Notes: a model not told the origin generated them from the letters alone. 64,000 nucleotides of DNA from Sulfitobacter indolifex (GCF_022788655.1 NZ_CP084957.1:40165-104164); one strand, 5' to 3'. Positions 1 through 8,829 are shown, counted from the stretch's first letter. Program-made: numbers and translations.

Positions 1-1125
1 CGTGACACCGGAACGGCCCAGTTCATCGCCCCCGAAAGAGCTGATCTGGACGGTTTGGCCCGCGGGCAGGATGATCCGGTCCCAGGCGATCGTGACACGG
101 CGCTGCGCGATATCGACGCCAGCGCGGTAACGCCCGACGAGACGGGATCCGCGGGGGATCAAGAGGCGCACGCCATCGACGCTGTAGACATCCTCGGACA
201 CCACGGCACGGGTCTGGCCGGGCAGCGAGCTGTCGAGGGCGGTTTCCATGACGGCCTGGATCATTGTGCCCTGGATGATGGTGTTGGAAGGATTGGCGAT
301 CACCTCGGCCTGCGTCACGGTGGAGGGCAACGCACCGTTCAGCACGAAATCCGTCACCTCGCCAAAAGTGCGTTCGGTCAGAGCCGTTTCATTCGCTCCG
401 GAGGCACCGCCAAAAGCGATGGTGGGCGAGGCGATGCGCCGCTCCTGGAAGGCGCGTTCCTCCGCGGCGCGGCGCTCCAGCTCGGCCATGCGCCGGGCTT
501 CTTCCTCGCGGCGCAGTCGCTCTTGCTCGCGTGCGTGCAGCTCATCTTCCGTGGGGCCCGCTGGAGCGGGTTGGGGTCGGCTGGCCTCGAGTTGGGCCAG
601 TTCCAGATCCATGCGGAGTTGCTCAAGGCTGCGATCCCGCGCCGTCAGTTCGTCCTGGAATCGTTGCTGTGCTGCTTCCGAGGCGGCTTGCAGCGCCGCA
701 ATCTGAGCGGTCAGCGCGTCGATCGCCTCTGCGGCGGCGGTGTCTTCCTCGACGACCGGTTCAGGGGCGTTGCGCAACTCCTCGATCTGGGCCTGCAGGG
801 CGGTGATCTGCGCCAGAAGCTCGGCATTGGGCTCAGCGGGGTCTGGTCCGACGAACACAACCTCGGGCTCGGGCGGGGGCAAGGTCTCGATGGTGCCAAA
901 GCCGTCCCCCTCGTTTTGGAAGACGTCCGGGGTGGCCGTCGGCAAGGCTTCCTCTTCGTCGGGCTGTGAGAGGAGATAAAGCAGGACACCACCCGCGCCG
1001 ATGACGAGGACCACGATCAGCGCGAGAAGGGGCGACCGGCGCTGCGCCGCCGTGGGGGCGCGGGCACTGCCTTTCTCCAGGGCGGCTAGGCGTTTTTCCA
1101 ACCCGGTGTTCTCGGTATCGCTCAT
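1..1125 (-). CDS. virB10: VirB10 (TrbI family), type IV secretion channel protein, 3' end outside window
   Basis: VirB10 spans inner membrane to outer membrane and forms the core channel with VirB7 and VirB9. The reading frame is open from the ATG at 1125 to the left edge, so the C-terminus is missing. Visible parts are a short cytoplasmic N-terminus, one membrane segment at about residues 32-52 (LALIVVLVIGAGG), a long Pro/Glu-rich and coiled-coil periplasmic region (about 55-245) and the start of the conserved beta-barrel domain, with the family-typical IPRGSRLVGRY. The start overlaps the virB9 stop in an ATGA, which indicates translational coupling. Confidence 0.93.
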   Translation of the reverse strand, partial: MSDTENTGLEKRLAALEKGSARAPTAAQRRSPLLALIVVLVIGAGGVLLYLLSQPDEEEALPTATPDVFQNEGDGFGTIETLPPPEPEVVFVGPDPAEPNAELLAQITALQAQIEELRNAPEPVVEEDTAAAEAIDALTAQIAALQAASEAAQQRFQDELTARDRSLEQLRMDLELAQLEASRPQPAPAGPTEDELHAREQERLRREEEARRMAELERRAAEERAFQERRIASPTIAFGGASGANETALTERTFGEVTDFVLNGALPSTVTQAEVIANPSNTIIQGTMIQAVMETALDSSLPGQTRAVVSEDVYSVDGVRLLIPRGSRLVGRYRAGVDIAQRRVTIAWDRIILPAGQTVQISSFGGDELGRSGVT

Positions 1126-1817
1126 GAGGCCACCTCCGCGGGCGGGATCGCCTCGATGCAGACCACCTCTTCGCCAAGTCGCAGGACCCATTGGCGGTTC
1201 ACGCCGCTGACGCGGATCACGCCGTCCTCAGGGGTTTGCGTGTTGACCGTGCGTTCACGGCCGCCCGCGTAGCGGAAGATCGCTGGCACAGGTGCGTTTC
1301 TCGGAAAGGCGAAATACGTGAACGTCCCGTCATCCCAGATGCGGGTTGGCGTGAACTCGGTCCGCGCGCTGGCACCGTAATTGTAGTTCGGCGCTTGGGC
1401 CGCGATGGCCCGGGTCGGGCGCGCAGCGTCGTCTGGATAGCGGAACTGCACGACGTAGAAGGTCGGGCTTCGGACCTCTTCGACGTTGAAATAGTAGCTG
1501 CGCCTGTTCGTGTAGACGGTCACATTGGTATGGACGCCGCGCGCAACGGGCTTGATTGCGAAGGCCTGCCCCCCCGGCACGCCATCGATCTCAAACCCTT
1601 CCGTGTCGCCCGCGATGATCGAGCGGATGCTTTCGCCCTTGCCGAACTCGATGGTGGTCACATGGGTGAGCGACACGCTGAGACGGTAGACCTGACCCTC
1701 CTGGTAGGTGGCCAAGCGCACCCGGCTGTCGTTGGGACCGCCGCGCGGGATGGCTTCGGCAGAGGCGAGGCCGGGCAACAGGGCAATGACAAAAATAAGC
1801 GATCTTATAAACAACAA
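1122..1817 (-). CDS. virB9: VirB9, outer-membrane core component of type IV secretion
   Basis: 231 residues with an N-terminal signal peptide (LIFVIALLPGLASAEA). The body matches the VirB9/CagX family: a beta-rich N-terminal domain containing VYTNRRSYYFNV and a C-terminal domain with TYFAFPRNAPVPAIF. VirB9 binds VirB7 and VirB10 to form the outer ring of the channel. It lies 2 bases downstream of virB8 and overlaps virB10 by 4 bases, so it is one cistron of the leftward transfer operon. Length is slightly short of but normal for alphaproteobacterial VirB9. Confidence 0.93.
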   Translation of the reverse strand: MLFIRSLIFVIALLPGLASAEAIPRGGPNDSRVRLATYQEGQVYRLSVSLTHVTTIEFGKGESIRSIIAGDTEGFEIDGVPGGQAFAIKPVARGVHTNVTVYTNRRSYYFNVEEVRSPTFYVVQFRYPDDAARPTRAIAAQAPNYNYGASARTEFTPTRIWDDGTFTYFAFPRNAPVPAIFRYAGGRERTVNTQTPEDGVIRVSGVNRQWVLRLGEEVVCIEAIPPAEVAS

Positions 1818-1819
1818 CG

Positions 1820-2473
1820 TCAGTTCTCCAATCTGTCGGAGCGGATGGAATATTCGAGGACGGTGAAGCCGAATGGATTGGTCCAGACCTCATCGATGGA
1901 GCGGCGGGTCTCCGGGCGGAACTCGAAGAGAAGCGTCGCAGTGAAGAGGCCGGTCTGGGTGCCGTTAATGGACGTCAGGCGCTTGCGCAGGCGGACCGTC
2001 GCGCGGTTGGTTCCGATCCGGTTGATGCTGAGGATTTCCACGTCGAGCCGAGCATTGGGGCCATAGACCGTCGGCGGGTAATTCTCGTTGGCGCTGTTCC
2101 AGATCTGGCGCAGCCCGCTCTCGGCAGCTCCGTCCGAGCGGCGCAGGACGCTGCGGATGCGCAGATCGTTGTCGAGCTGGTTATAGACCTCCCGGTCGGC
2201 CACATAGCGGAACACCTCCGCCTCGATGATCGCCTGGTTGGCGGTCACCGAGGAGGCGCCCACCGAGGCTTCGGGGAGTGCAAAGCCGGTGGCGGGATCA
2301 TAGGGGACAACGACGGGGGGCGGGTCGACATCGAGGATCGAGACAGCCGCGGCACTCAGACAGCCGATGATGCCGAAGACAAGACCTGTCAGACCAAGGC
2401 GTTGCCAGAGCCGTTCGCGGCGCAGGGCACCGTAGACCAGTTCTTCCTCGATGATTTCTTGTTCAGTCGCCAC
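1820..2473 (-). CDS. virB8: VirB8, inner-membrane assembly factor of type IV secretion
   Basis: 217 residues: a short cytoplasmic N-terminus, one membrane segment at about residues 27-47 (LTGLVFGIIGCLSAAAVSIL) and a periplasmic NTF2-like domain, as in VirB8. The chosen start is GTG at 2473, with a G-rich stretch upstream; an ATG at 2480 is in another frame and hits a stop after five codons. VirB8 nucleates assembly by contacting VirB9 and VirB10. It is preceded by the inverted-repeat segment 2491-2587 rather than by virB6, which normally sits between virB5 and virB8. Confidence 0.9.
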   Translation of the reverse strand: MATEQEIIEEELVYGALRRERLWQRLGLTGLVFGIIGCLSAAAVSILDVDPPPVVVPYDPATGFALPEASVGASSVTANQAIIEAEVFRYVADREVYNQLDNDLRIRSVLRRSDGAAESGLRQIWNSANENYPPTVYGPNARLDVEILSINRIGTNRATVRLRKRLTSINGTQTGLFTATLLFEFRPETRRSIDEVWTNPFGFTVLEYSIRSDRLEN

Positions 2474-2490
2474 CCGTCATGCCCCCGCTC

Positions 2491-2587
2491 GGCGTTTCGA
2501 AATGAGTTGAAGCGGTTCTTCGCTGCCTCTCGCTGCGCTCGAACGCGAAAACCGATATTTGTTTTTGGGGATCAATTTCGAAACGCC
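2491..2587. repeat. 97-base segment bounded by 13-base perfect inverted repeats, at the expected virB6 position
   Basis: The left arm GGCGTTTCGAAAT (2491-2503) is repeated in inverted form as ATTTCGAAACGCC (2575-2587). The right arm ends directly against the virB5 stop codon. No reading frame of note is inside. It could be an intercistronic processing hairpin, a miniature inverted-repeat element, or a deletion scar. Confidence 0.7.
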
Positions 2588-3400
2588 TTAGTCTGCCCGG
2601 AGGTCCGGCAAGGTGAAATCCATGAAGCGCTGTTCTTCGGCGATGGTGGCGGCATCGATCACGCCGCCGGTGCCATCGCCCACGGTCTGGATGGCTTCGA
2701 GTTGCCACATGGCGACCAGCGCAATGGCGAGCTCCGCGGTCACGCGCGTGTTGAGATCGATGCTTTCCTTTAGTTCGTCCATGTCGTCGATGAGTCCGAC
2801 AAGGCGGTCGACCCGCTCGAGCGATTGGCCGGCATCCTCATAGCTGTTCTGGGCCGCCGCCGATACAAGGGCACCGGTGGTGGCCTGCGTCGCCACGCGG
2901 TTGGCCCCGGGATTGCCGCTCGTGGCCATTTCCGAGAGGGTGTCATCGTCAAATCCGAGATCGGCCAGCACCCGGTCCATCTGGGTTTCGATCTCGCCTG
3001 CGCCAGAACCGGACAGGCCGGAGAAATCCCCAGTCTTGATCGCCTCAATCGTGGCGAGGATGTCCCCGAACTCTTGGTCGAGCAGACCGTTCAACTCGTC
3101 TTCCATTTCCGTCCGGATGATTTCTGGAAGCTCGGCGAGGCGGGTGAGGGCCTCGTAGGTTCTTTGCAGCTCCGCGAGTTGGTCCGTGAGAAGGCCGAGC
3201 TGTTCGCGGAGCTGCGTCAGCTGCTCGTTTTGCAGAATCTCGTCCTCGATCATCTGCCGGAGCTGCTGGATGTTTTGCGCGATGTTCTGGGTGTCGACGA
3301 CCGGTACACCTTGTGCTGCGGCAGGGGGTAGGGCGCTGAACTGCAAGCCAACGCCAAGTGTCGTGGCCAAAGCTGTCCTCAAGAGCAGATGTCCCATCAT
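2588..3400 (-). CDS. virB5: VirB5-family minor pilus / T4SS periplasmic protein
   Basis: 270 residues with a signal peptide ending near PPAAAQG. The N-terminal half (about 35-115) is a predicted long coiled coil, typical of VirB5/TrbJ proteins placed at the pilus tip. The C-terminus (ESIDLNTRVTAELAIALVA, then FMDFTLPDLRAD) is clearly related to the C-terminus of the adjacent transglycosylase-containing protein (3397-4551), so the two genes share ancestry. The start ATG overlaps the upstream stop in ATGA. Confidence 0.85.
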   Translation of the reverse strand: MMGHLLLRTALATTLGVGLQFSALPPAAAQGVPVVDTQNIAQNIQQLRQMIEDEILQNEQLTQLREQLGLLTDQLAELQRTYEALTRLAELPEIIRTEMEDELNGLLDQEFGDILATIEAIKTGDFSGLSGSGAGEIETQMDRVLADLGFDDDTLSEMATSGNPGANRVATQATTGALVSAAAQNSYEDAGQSLERVDRLVGLIDDMDELKESIDLNTRVTAELAIALVAMWQLEAIQTVGDGTGGVIDAATIAEEQRFMDFTLPDLRAD

Positions 3401-4551
3401 TCAATCTCCCTGATCGTAAAATCCATGAACGCGCCTTCGGCCATGCGGGCGCTGGCCTGGGCCAGCTCTTCGGCGGAGAGCACGCGGGTGCGGGCGGCCT
3501 GAAGCCGGATGCGGGCAGCGACGAGGCGCACGAGTTCGGCGCGGGCATAGGTGTTGAGTGCGATGCTTTCCTGCACGTCTTCAGTCTCGGAAATCCGTTC
3601 GACGATATCCGCAATACGCAGGGCGGCTTGCCTGATCGCGGCGGGCGAGTTGTTGCCATAGAAGGCCGCGCCGTGCCCGGTGATTGAGAGGTTGGCATTG
3701 GCCAGAAGCGCGGGGTCGATCGTGCCGAGGGCGTCGATCCCGCCGATACGGCTTAGATAGAGATTGTAGCGTTCAGGGATGACCGACACGTAGTGCTGGG
3801 TCTCGCGGAAGGGTGGCACGCCGCCATACTCGAAGACCCGGCCGGGTCCGGCGTTATAGGCCGCGAGGGCGTTGATGATGTTGCCATCGAATGTGTTGAG
3901 CTGGGTCGCGAGATAGCGCGCGCCGCCATGCACCTGCAGATAGGGGCTGTCGTAATATTCCGGGTTGATGCCGAGATCGCTGGCGGTGCCAGGCATGATC
4001 TGGGTGAGGCCATAGGCGCCGACGGGAGAGCGTGCACCGATGGTGAAACGGCTTTCCTGCCAGATCAGCGCTTGCAGCAGCGCGCGCCACTGGACGGACG
4101 AGAGCCCTGCGCGGCCAACACCCGCAAAGCCGCTGGTCTCCTGAGCCACGCGGATGATGAGTTGCTCGATGGTCTCAGACGCATCCCCGAACATCTGCGC
4201 ACCGCCGGGATTGGGATCGATCTCGCCCGTGCCATAAACGGCTTCTACGGCGCGGTCGGGATCGCCGCTGCCGTTTTCTAGCCCCGAGACCATGGCGGGC
4301 AGTCCCTGACCGCCGAAGCTGGTCTGGGCATCGAGGATGCGTCGGAGGGTTTCCAGCTGCTCCCGCTCGATCTCGGCGATGAGTTCGCGCAGGGCAAGCT
4401 TGTCCGCCTGAACGGCCAAGTCTGCTTCGCGGTCGCCGGTCTCGACGATATCGCGCGCGGTCAGCCCGCTGTCATTGGTCGGCACACCTTGGCCCAAGGC
4501 GAGACCGGGCAGCAGGCAAAACGCGAGGATATGAGGCAGGCTAGACTTCAA
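3397..4551 (-). CDS. Lytic transglycosylase domain embedded in a VirB5-like protein
   Basis: 384 residues with a signal peptide (FCLLPGLALGQG). Residues 35-85 form a VirB5-like helical start. The middle (about 130-265) is a complete SLT/VirB1-type lytic transglycosylase: catalytic Glu in WQESRF, GLTQIMPGTA, ALAAYNAGPG and the closing PPFRETQHYV. The last 80 residues (ESIALNTYARAEL ... FMDFTIREIE) match the C-terminus of the neighbouring VirB5. It should cut peptidoglycan for channel or pilus assembly. A second, separate VirB1 is encoded at the operon start, so this is not simply the operon's VirB1. Confidence 0.87.
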   Translation of the reverse strand: MKSSLPHILAFCLLPGLALGQGVPTNDSGLTARDIVETGDREADLAVQADKLALRELIAEIEREQLETLRRILDAQTSFGGQGLPAMVSGLENGSGDPDRAVEAVYGTGEIDPNPGGAQMFGDASETIEQLIIRVAQETSGFAGVGRAGLSSVQWRALLQALIWQESRFTIGARSPVGAYGLTQIMPGTASDLGINPEYYDSPYLQVHGGARYLATQLNTFDGNIINALAAYNAGPGRVFEYGGVPPFRETQHYVSVIPERYNLYLSRIGGIDALGTIDPALLANANLSITGHGAAFYGNNSPAAIRQAALRIADIVERISETEDVQESIALNTYARAELVRLVAARIRLQAARTRVLSAEELAQASARMAEGAFMDFTIREIE

Positions 4552-4708
4552 CGTCGCCCTCCGGCGCGCCGAGCGGTGCGAAGTGGCAATCCTGGCCGGT
4601 CGCTGCCGTCGAGACGAGAAAGGAAAAGCAATTGGCCTGCGGCTCCCGATACTGGGTGCAGGAGGCCAGCGCGCCGAGCGCAGCCAAAGCGATAAAAATA
4701 CGGATCAT
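4541..4708 (-). CDS. Small VirB7-like lipoprotein of the transfer operon
   Basis: 55 residues. The start ATG at 4708 overlaps the virB4 stop (ATGA) and the end overlaps the next gene by 11 bases, which supports a real cistron. The N-terminus is a short lipoprotein signal with a lipobox (ALASC); three further residues are Cys or aromatic (NCFSF, QDCHF). VirB7 proteins are lipoproteins of this size that anchor VirB9, but they usually lie next to virB8, and small entry-exclusion lipoproteins also occur at this place. The role is therefore a guess between the two. Confidence 0.75.
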   Translation of the reverse strand: MIRIFIALAALGALASCTQYREPQANCFSFLVSTAATGQDCHFAPLGAPEGDVEV

Positions 4709-7095
4709 GAAAGCCTCCAAAAATCTGGGCGGTCGCGGTAATCGGCGCCGACAAGCGCTTCTCCCTTTTCCATGCCGCCAAGGATCGTGAGATTGGGCCC
4801 GAGAGCACTGAGATCGGCATCGACGACGATTGAGCCCTGATCGTCGCGGATCAGTGCGAGGCGGCTGTTGCTGCCCGTGTTGAGAAGGATGTCGAGCTCC
4901 TTCTCCGTGAGGTTCAGCATGGCGTAATCCGCGGGTTGCGCGCGGATATTGGGCAGCAGGATCTGTGTCGGAACTGCCTCGACGATGGTCTTGCCGGTCC
5001 GGGTGCGCTCGAGCTGGCTCGCGTATTGCGTCATCATGACCGCGACGGTGTTCTGCTTGCGCGCGGTCACCAGCCAGTTCGACAGCCGCTCGGCGAAATA
5101 CGCGTTGTCGAGCGCCTTCCAGGCCTCGTCGATCACGATGATGGTGGGGCGGCGATCCTCGATCTCGCGTTCGACCCGGCGGAAGAGATAGGAGAGGACC
5201 GCCATCCGTTCCTTGTCGGCCTCGCTGTCGAGAATGCCGGTGAGATCGAAGCCCACCACATCGCCTTTGAGCGAGAAGGTATCTTCCAGCGACTGCCCGA
5301 ATATCCAGCCATATCGGCCGTCTTCGGTCCACTCGAGCAGGCGCTGGTGCAGATCGCCGCCATCATCGGTGGACACAAAAAGCGACGCGAAATCCCGCCA
5401 GTTCCGCAGGGCCGGATTGGTGGCCTGCGCGTTCTGGCGCACGACCTCCTGGATGCGGTTGGTCTGCGCCGGGGTCAGGGGCTTGTCGGCGCGGTAGAGC
5501 AGGGTTGTGAGCCAATCCGAGAGCCAGGCGGTGCCGCGCGCATCGGTCTCTGTCCAGAGCGGGTTGAGACCCGTGGGCTGGCCGGCGTTCAGGGAGGCGT
5601 AGCGCCCGCCATTGGCGCGCACCGCCATCTCCATGCCAAGACGGTAATCGAAGACGAAGATCCGGGCGCCCGCGCGACGGGCCTGGGTCATCAGAAAGGC
5701 CGACAGCACCGATTTGCCGGACCCGGGCCGCCCCATGATCAGGGTATGGCCGCTGGTCGGTTCTTTATCGGGCGATCCCTGCTCGTGATAGGAAAACCGG
5801 TAGGCGCTCTGCTCCGGCGTGGGCAAATATGTGACGACCCGGCCCCAGGGGGTAAGTGCTGCAGGTTTGCCGAGCTGTGTCCGGTGGAAGGCCGCAAAAT
5901 CCGCGAAGTTGCGGTTGGTGACGGCGCTGGCGCGGACGCGCTTTGGCTGGTTGCCGGGGTGCTGGCTGAGGTAATGCGCCTTGGCCGCGACCCGCTCGCC
6001 AATCATCTTCACGCCTTCGGTTGCGGCGGCGTTCACGATCTCGGCGCTGAGGGTTTGCAGTTCTTCGAGCGTGTCGCAGAAGAGCGTCACGACCATGTGG
6101 TGCTCGCCGAAGCTTTGGCGCTTGGCCTCGAGATCATCGGCGGCGATGTCGAGGGCCTCCAGGAGCGAGAGGGCTGCGTCCTGGCTGGCCTGCATCTGGC
6201 GCTTTTGCCGCTTGATGCGGCCCGCCATGAGGTTCGAATTGATCGGCGTGAAGGAGTGCGTCACGATCATGTCGACCGGCAGGTTCAGCATGTCGAACAT
6301 GGTGCAGGAGGTGCCTTCCGAGTATTCTCCGATGGTGAAGCTCTTGCCGTAGCGGTGGCCCACGACGCCCTCGGAAAGCTCGAAATGGTCTCCGTGGAAC
6401 GTCACGCGGGTATTGGCGACGTTGAAGGACAGAAAGCCGTAGGTGTTGGCCGGGTAGAGCGGCAGCTCGGTGCCCGTGTTGAGCGCGCCCAGAAACCCGA
6501 CCAATTCCCCAGATGCGGCGGAGAGAAGCCGCGGCTTGAGCTCGGTGAGGCCGGACAGAAAGACGTTCACGGCCTCGCCCAGGCGCTGCAGGCGTTTGCG
6601 GGTCTCCTCCTTCAGTCGGTCCGGCGCGCTGCGGCTCAGGAACGGCAGGAGGCTTTTGGGGGGTGGGCGGTGAATGACGGTGAGCGTCAGCGTCTTGTCG
6701 CGGAGCCCGCTGGTCTCGAGTTTCGCGCGCCAGCGCCGGTCCACCTCGCCCGCGAAGCTGTCCTCACGGATCGGGTCCAGATCCGGTTTGATCGCCTTGG
6801 AGACCTTGTGGACGTAATAGCTGAATTCCGGCCCAAGCTGCGCGATAATGCGGGCAAAAAGCGCTGTCACCTTGTCGAGATAGGCATCGTCCGTCGTGTA
6901 GCTGTTGATCCCCTCGAGCCGAATGCAGCGGAAGAGCTCGTTCACCCGTGTCCGCACGGTCTGGTCGTCAACGAGGCTCACATAGGGCAGCATATGCGCG
7001 AGGCGGGTCTCTCGCGCATACCAGTCCGGCGTCATCGTGCGGGGATCGAGCGCCTCGTCACGGGCTTCATCACGGGGCATAGCTGTCCCCGCCAT
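4705..7095 (-). CDS. virB4: VirB4, ATPase of type IV secretion
   Basis: 796 residues, the usual VirB4 length. The N-terminal CagE/TrbE domain is followed by a RecA-like ATPase with Walker A MGRPGSGKS (about residue 455) and Walker B IIVIDEAWKALD (about 655). A late LPNIRAQPADYAMLNLT segment is family-typical. VirB4 powers pilus assembly and substrate transfer at the inner membrane. The ATG at 7095 overlaps virB3 by 26 bases; an in-frame ATG at 7080 is also possible. Confidence 0.95.
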   Translation of the reverse strand: MAGTAMPRDEARDEALDPRTMTPDWYARETRLAHMLPYVSLVDDQTVRTRVNELFRCIRLEGINSYTTDDAYLDKVTALFARIIAQLGPEFSYYVHKVSKAIKPDLDPIREDSFAGEVDRRWRAKLETSGLRDKTLTLTVIHRPPPKSLLPFLSRSAPDRLKEETRKRLQRLGEAVNVFLSGLTELKPRLLSAASGELVGFLGALNTGTELPLYPANTYGFLSFNVANTRVTFHGDHFELSEGVVGHRYGKSFTIGEYSEGTSCTMFDMLNLPVDMIVTHSFTPINSNLMAGRIKRQKRQMQASQDAALSLLEALDIAADDLEAKRQSFGEHHMVVTLFCDTLEELQTLSAEIVNAAATEGVKMIGERVAAKAHYLSQHPGNQPKRVRASAVTNRNFADFAAFHRTQLGKPAALTPWGRVVTYLPTPEQSAYRFSYHEQGSPDKEPTSGHTLIMGRPGSGKSVLSAFLMTQARRAGARIFVFDYRLGMEMAVRANGGRYASLNAGQPTGLNPLWTETDARGTAWLSDWLTTLLYRADKPLTPAQTNRIQEVVRQNAQATNPALRNWRDFASLFVSTDDGGDLHQRLLEWTEDGRYGWIFGQSLEDTFSLKGDVVGFDLTGILDSEADKERMAVLSYLFRRVEREIEDRRPTIIVIDEAWKALDNAYFAERLSNWLVTARKQNTVAVMMTQYASQLERTRTGKTIVEAVPTQILLPNIRAQPADYAMLNLTEKELDILLNTGSNSRLALIRDDQGSIVVDADLSALGPNLTILGGMEKGEALVGADYRDRPDFWRLS

Positions 7096-7348
7096 GGATG
7101 CTGCGGTTTCGCGTGGGTGGCGTCTCCTGCAGCGACGTCATCATCACGTCGATGAAACGCGGGTCCCAATCCGCGGCTTTCCACAGCACCGGATAGAGTA
7201 AGGCGGCGACACCCAGCACTACGATGTGCTGGACCCAGACGAACAAGAGCACCGAACCGAAGAGCCAGACCATCGCATACATGATCGGCAGGCCCATTAG
7301 CTTGGGCGGGCGTACGAGGCCGAGAAAGAGAGGTGAGCGCTCAGCCAC
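7070..7348 (-). CDS. virB3: VirB3, inner-membrane T4SS protein
   Basis: 92 residues. The GTG start at 7348 overlaps the virB2 stop by 8 bases and gives the VirB3 opening MAERSPLFLGLVRPP; the longer open frame upstream reads through virB2 out of frame. One long hydrophobic hairpin (about 20-55) matches VirB3. VirB3 sits in the inner membrane and works with VirB4, whose gene overlaps its 3' end; the two are fused in some systems. Confidence 0.88.
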   Translation of the reverse strand: MAERSPLFLGLVRPPKLMGLPIMYAMVWLFGSVLLFVWVQHIVVLGVAALLYPVLWKAADWDPRFIDVMMTSLQETPPTRNRSIHGGDSYAP

Positions 7349-7736
7349 CGGCAAAGACCGCAGCAACGATCGTCGGGGCAGCCGCGACACCGGCGATGCC
7401 GACAAGCACCCAAAGCGCCTGGCGCAGATCGATGATGTTGAAGAACCAGCTGAGAAAGACCCCGAGTACGGCCAGCGTCGCGATGACAACGCCAAGGGGT
7501 CCGGTCAGCGCATCGACAATGCCCTGCAACAGGCTTTGGATCGGGGAGAGATCGATGCTCTGTGCAAGTGCGGGCTCGGCAATGAGCAGGGATAGTGCCA
7601 GCGAGGCGACAAAGAGGTTTGGAATCCAACTTGTTTGGAAAAAGCGGTATCGCCAATGCACTGCCGCGCTGCGCGCTCTCGTGACATTGCCGATAAGTGT
7701 TTTGAGGAATGATTTCCAAAAAGGTTGGGACATCAT
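7341..7736 (-). CDS. virB2: VirB2 pilin precursor
   Basis: 131 residues. A long signal region (to about residue 59, ending AEPALAQS) is followed by a mature pilin of two hydrophobic helices (LLQGIVDALTGPLGVVIATLAV and ALWVLVGIAGVAAAPTIV) with a short loop, as in VirB2/TrbC pilins. The mature form is the conjugative pilus subunit. The N-terminal extension before the hydrophobic core is unusually long; a later start is possible but no better site is obvious. It overlaps virB1 by ATGA. Confidence 0.87.
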   Translation of the reverse strand: MMSQPFWKSFLKTLIGNVTRARSAAVHWRYRFFQTSWIPNLFVASLALSLLIAEPALAQSIDLSPIQSLLQGIVDALTGPLGVVIATLAVLGVFLSWFFNIIDLRQALWVLVGIAGVAAAPTIVAAVFAGG

Positions 7737-8473
7737 GAATTTGATCCTTCCAATCGGGCCACGACAGCCATGACGCGGGCCACGTGGTTCTGGGTTTCTC
7801 TGTAAGGTGGAATGCCACCGTACTGGCGTACGGCGTCCGGCCCGGCGTTGTAGGCTGCCAGCGCCAAATGCGGATCGCCGAAGCTTTCCAGCATCATTGT
7901 CAGGTAGCGGGCGGAGCCGTCGAGGTTCTGCAGCGCTTCATGAGGATCCACACCGAGATCTCGGGCAGTAGCAGGCATCAATTGGCCCAGACCAATGGCG
8001 CCCGCGCTCGAGACGGCATTCTGCCTGTAGGCGCTTTCCACCTCGATATTGGCCCGGTAGAGAGCCAGCCAATCCGTGACGGACAGTCCCGCGCGGCGCA
8101 GGCCGGGATGGCCGACATAGCGCAGGGCTGTTGCCTCGATGCCCAAGAGAACGTCTGCGCGGGTCAGGGGTGCTGGCTGGGCGAGTGCCGCAAGCCTCAG
8201 CGAGTCAAGTTCGAAAGCTGCTTCAGTCTCACCAAGAATGGCCAAACCATCGGACGCCGATCCCAGACCAACGCCGTCATTGTAGTTTCGAGCAAAACCG
8301 CTCTGAGACCGCGACGGGGTCAGAGAGCCGTCGCTCTCCATGATCAGGACCATTTGCGCTGAGGCAGGTGCTGCGACCAGCCAGAGACAGACGAGGTTAG
8401 TTGCCAGTGCCCAAGTCTGATGGGGCTTTGTCTGGCGGGGCGAGTTTATGCGTGCGGCTTGTACCCGCCTCAA
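7733..8473 (-). CDS. virB1: VirB1-type lytic transglycosylase, start uncertain
   Basis: The C-terminal 150 residues are an SLT domain: catalytic Glu in NIEVESAYR, GLGQLMPATA, AYNAGPDAV and the end PPYRETQNHV. VirB1 opens peptidoglycan for the secretion channel. The signal peptide is visible (NLVCLWLVAAPASAQ), but no ATG precedes it in frame. TTG at 8473 would give a basic N-terminus plus this signal; a CTG at 8407 is the alternative. The longer open frame to 8740 is a shadow of the upstream gene. Confidence 0.85.
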   Translation of the reverse strand: MRRVQAARINSPRQTKPHQTWALATNLVCLWLVAAPASAQMVLIMESDGSLTPSRSQSGFARNYNDGVGLGSASDGLAILGETEAAFELDSLRLAALAQPAPLTRADVLLGIEATALRYVGHPGLRRAGLSVTDWLALYRANIEVESAYRQNAVSSAGAIGLGQLMPATARDLGVDPHEALQNLDGSARYLTMMLESFGDPHLALAAYNAGPDAVRQYGGIPPYRETQNHVARVMAVVARLEGSNS

Positions 8474-8777
8474 GCGGCAGGTCGATATGCGCAAAGCCAA
8501 GGCCAATGAAGAAAGACACCACGCCGGAGATCGTCTTGAACTCGCGGATCTTGATATCGTTGTAGGTCGTCCGCGTGCGGGCGGTGACGAGGAGCTTTTC
8601 CACCCCGTCATCAGAGACAACGCGCATGATCCAGACCCCGTAATAGCTGGGGCCTTTCTTATGTGCTGATTCCTGGCACAGGATTTCTGCGCTATAGCCG
8701 CTTTCCACGAGCTCGCGGAACCTGGCTTCCGTAACCACATTTGGTGCTTCGATGTCCCAGTTCATGGCCCGGCTCAC
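8397..8777 (-). CDS. Uncharacterised first gene of the transfer operon
   Basis: 126 residues, not recognised. It is probably cytosolic, with no signal peptide; a moderately hydrophobic stretch (ISGVVSFFIGLGFAHIDLP, about 84-102) near the C-terminus could be a membrane or amphipathic segment. ATG at 8777 or 8765 could be the start. It is the promoter-proximal gene and overlaps the coding region of virB1, so a regulatory or accessory transfer role is plausible but not shown. Confidence 0.65.
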   Translation of the reverse strand: MSRAMNWDIEAPNVVTEARFRELVESGYSAEILCQESAHKKGPSYYGVWIMRVVSDDGVEKLLVTARTRTTYNDIKIREFKTISGVVSFFIGLGFAHIDLPLEAGTSRTHKLAPPDKAPSDLGTGN

Positions 8778-8829
8778 GCTTTCTCCAATGGCGCGACCCC
8801 AGGCATTCCCACTTGAAGCCTAGAGTTAC

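Noticed and set aside
4936..7155. 739-residue open frame on the plus strand
   Set aside because: It is the antisense shadow of virB4, which has full Walker motifs; the frame is rich in Arg, His and Gly and matches no family.
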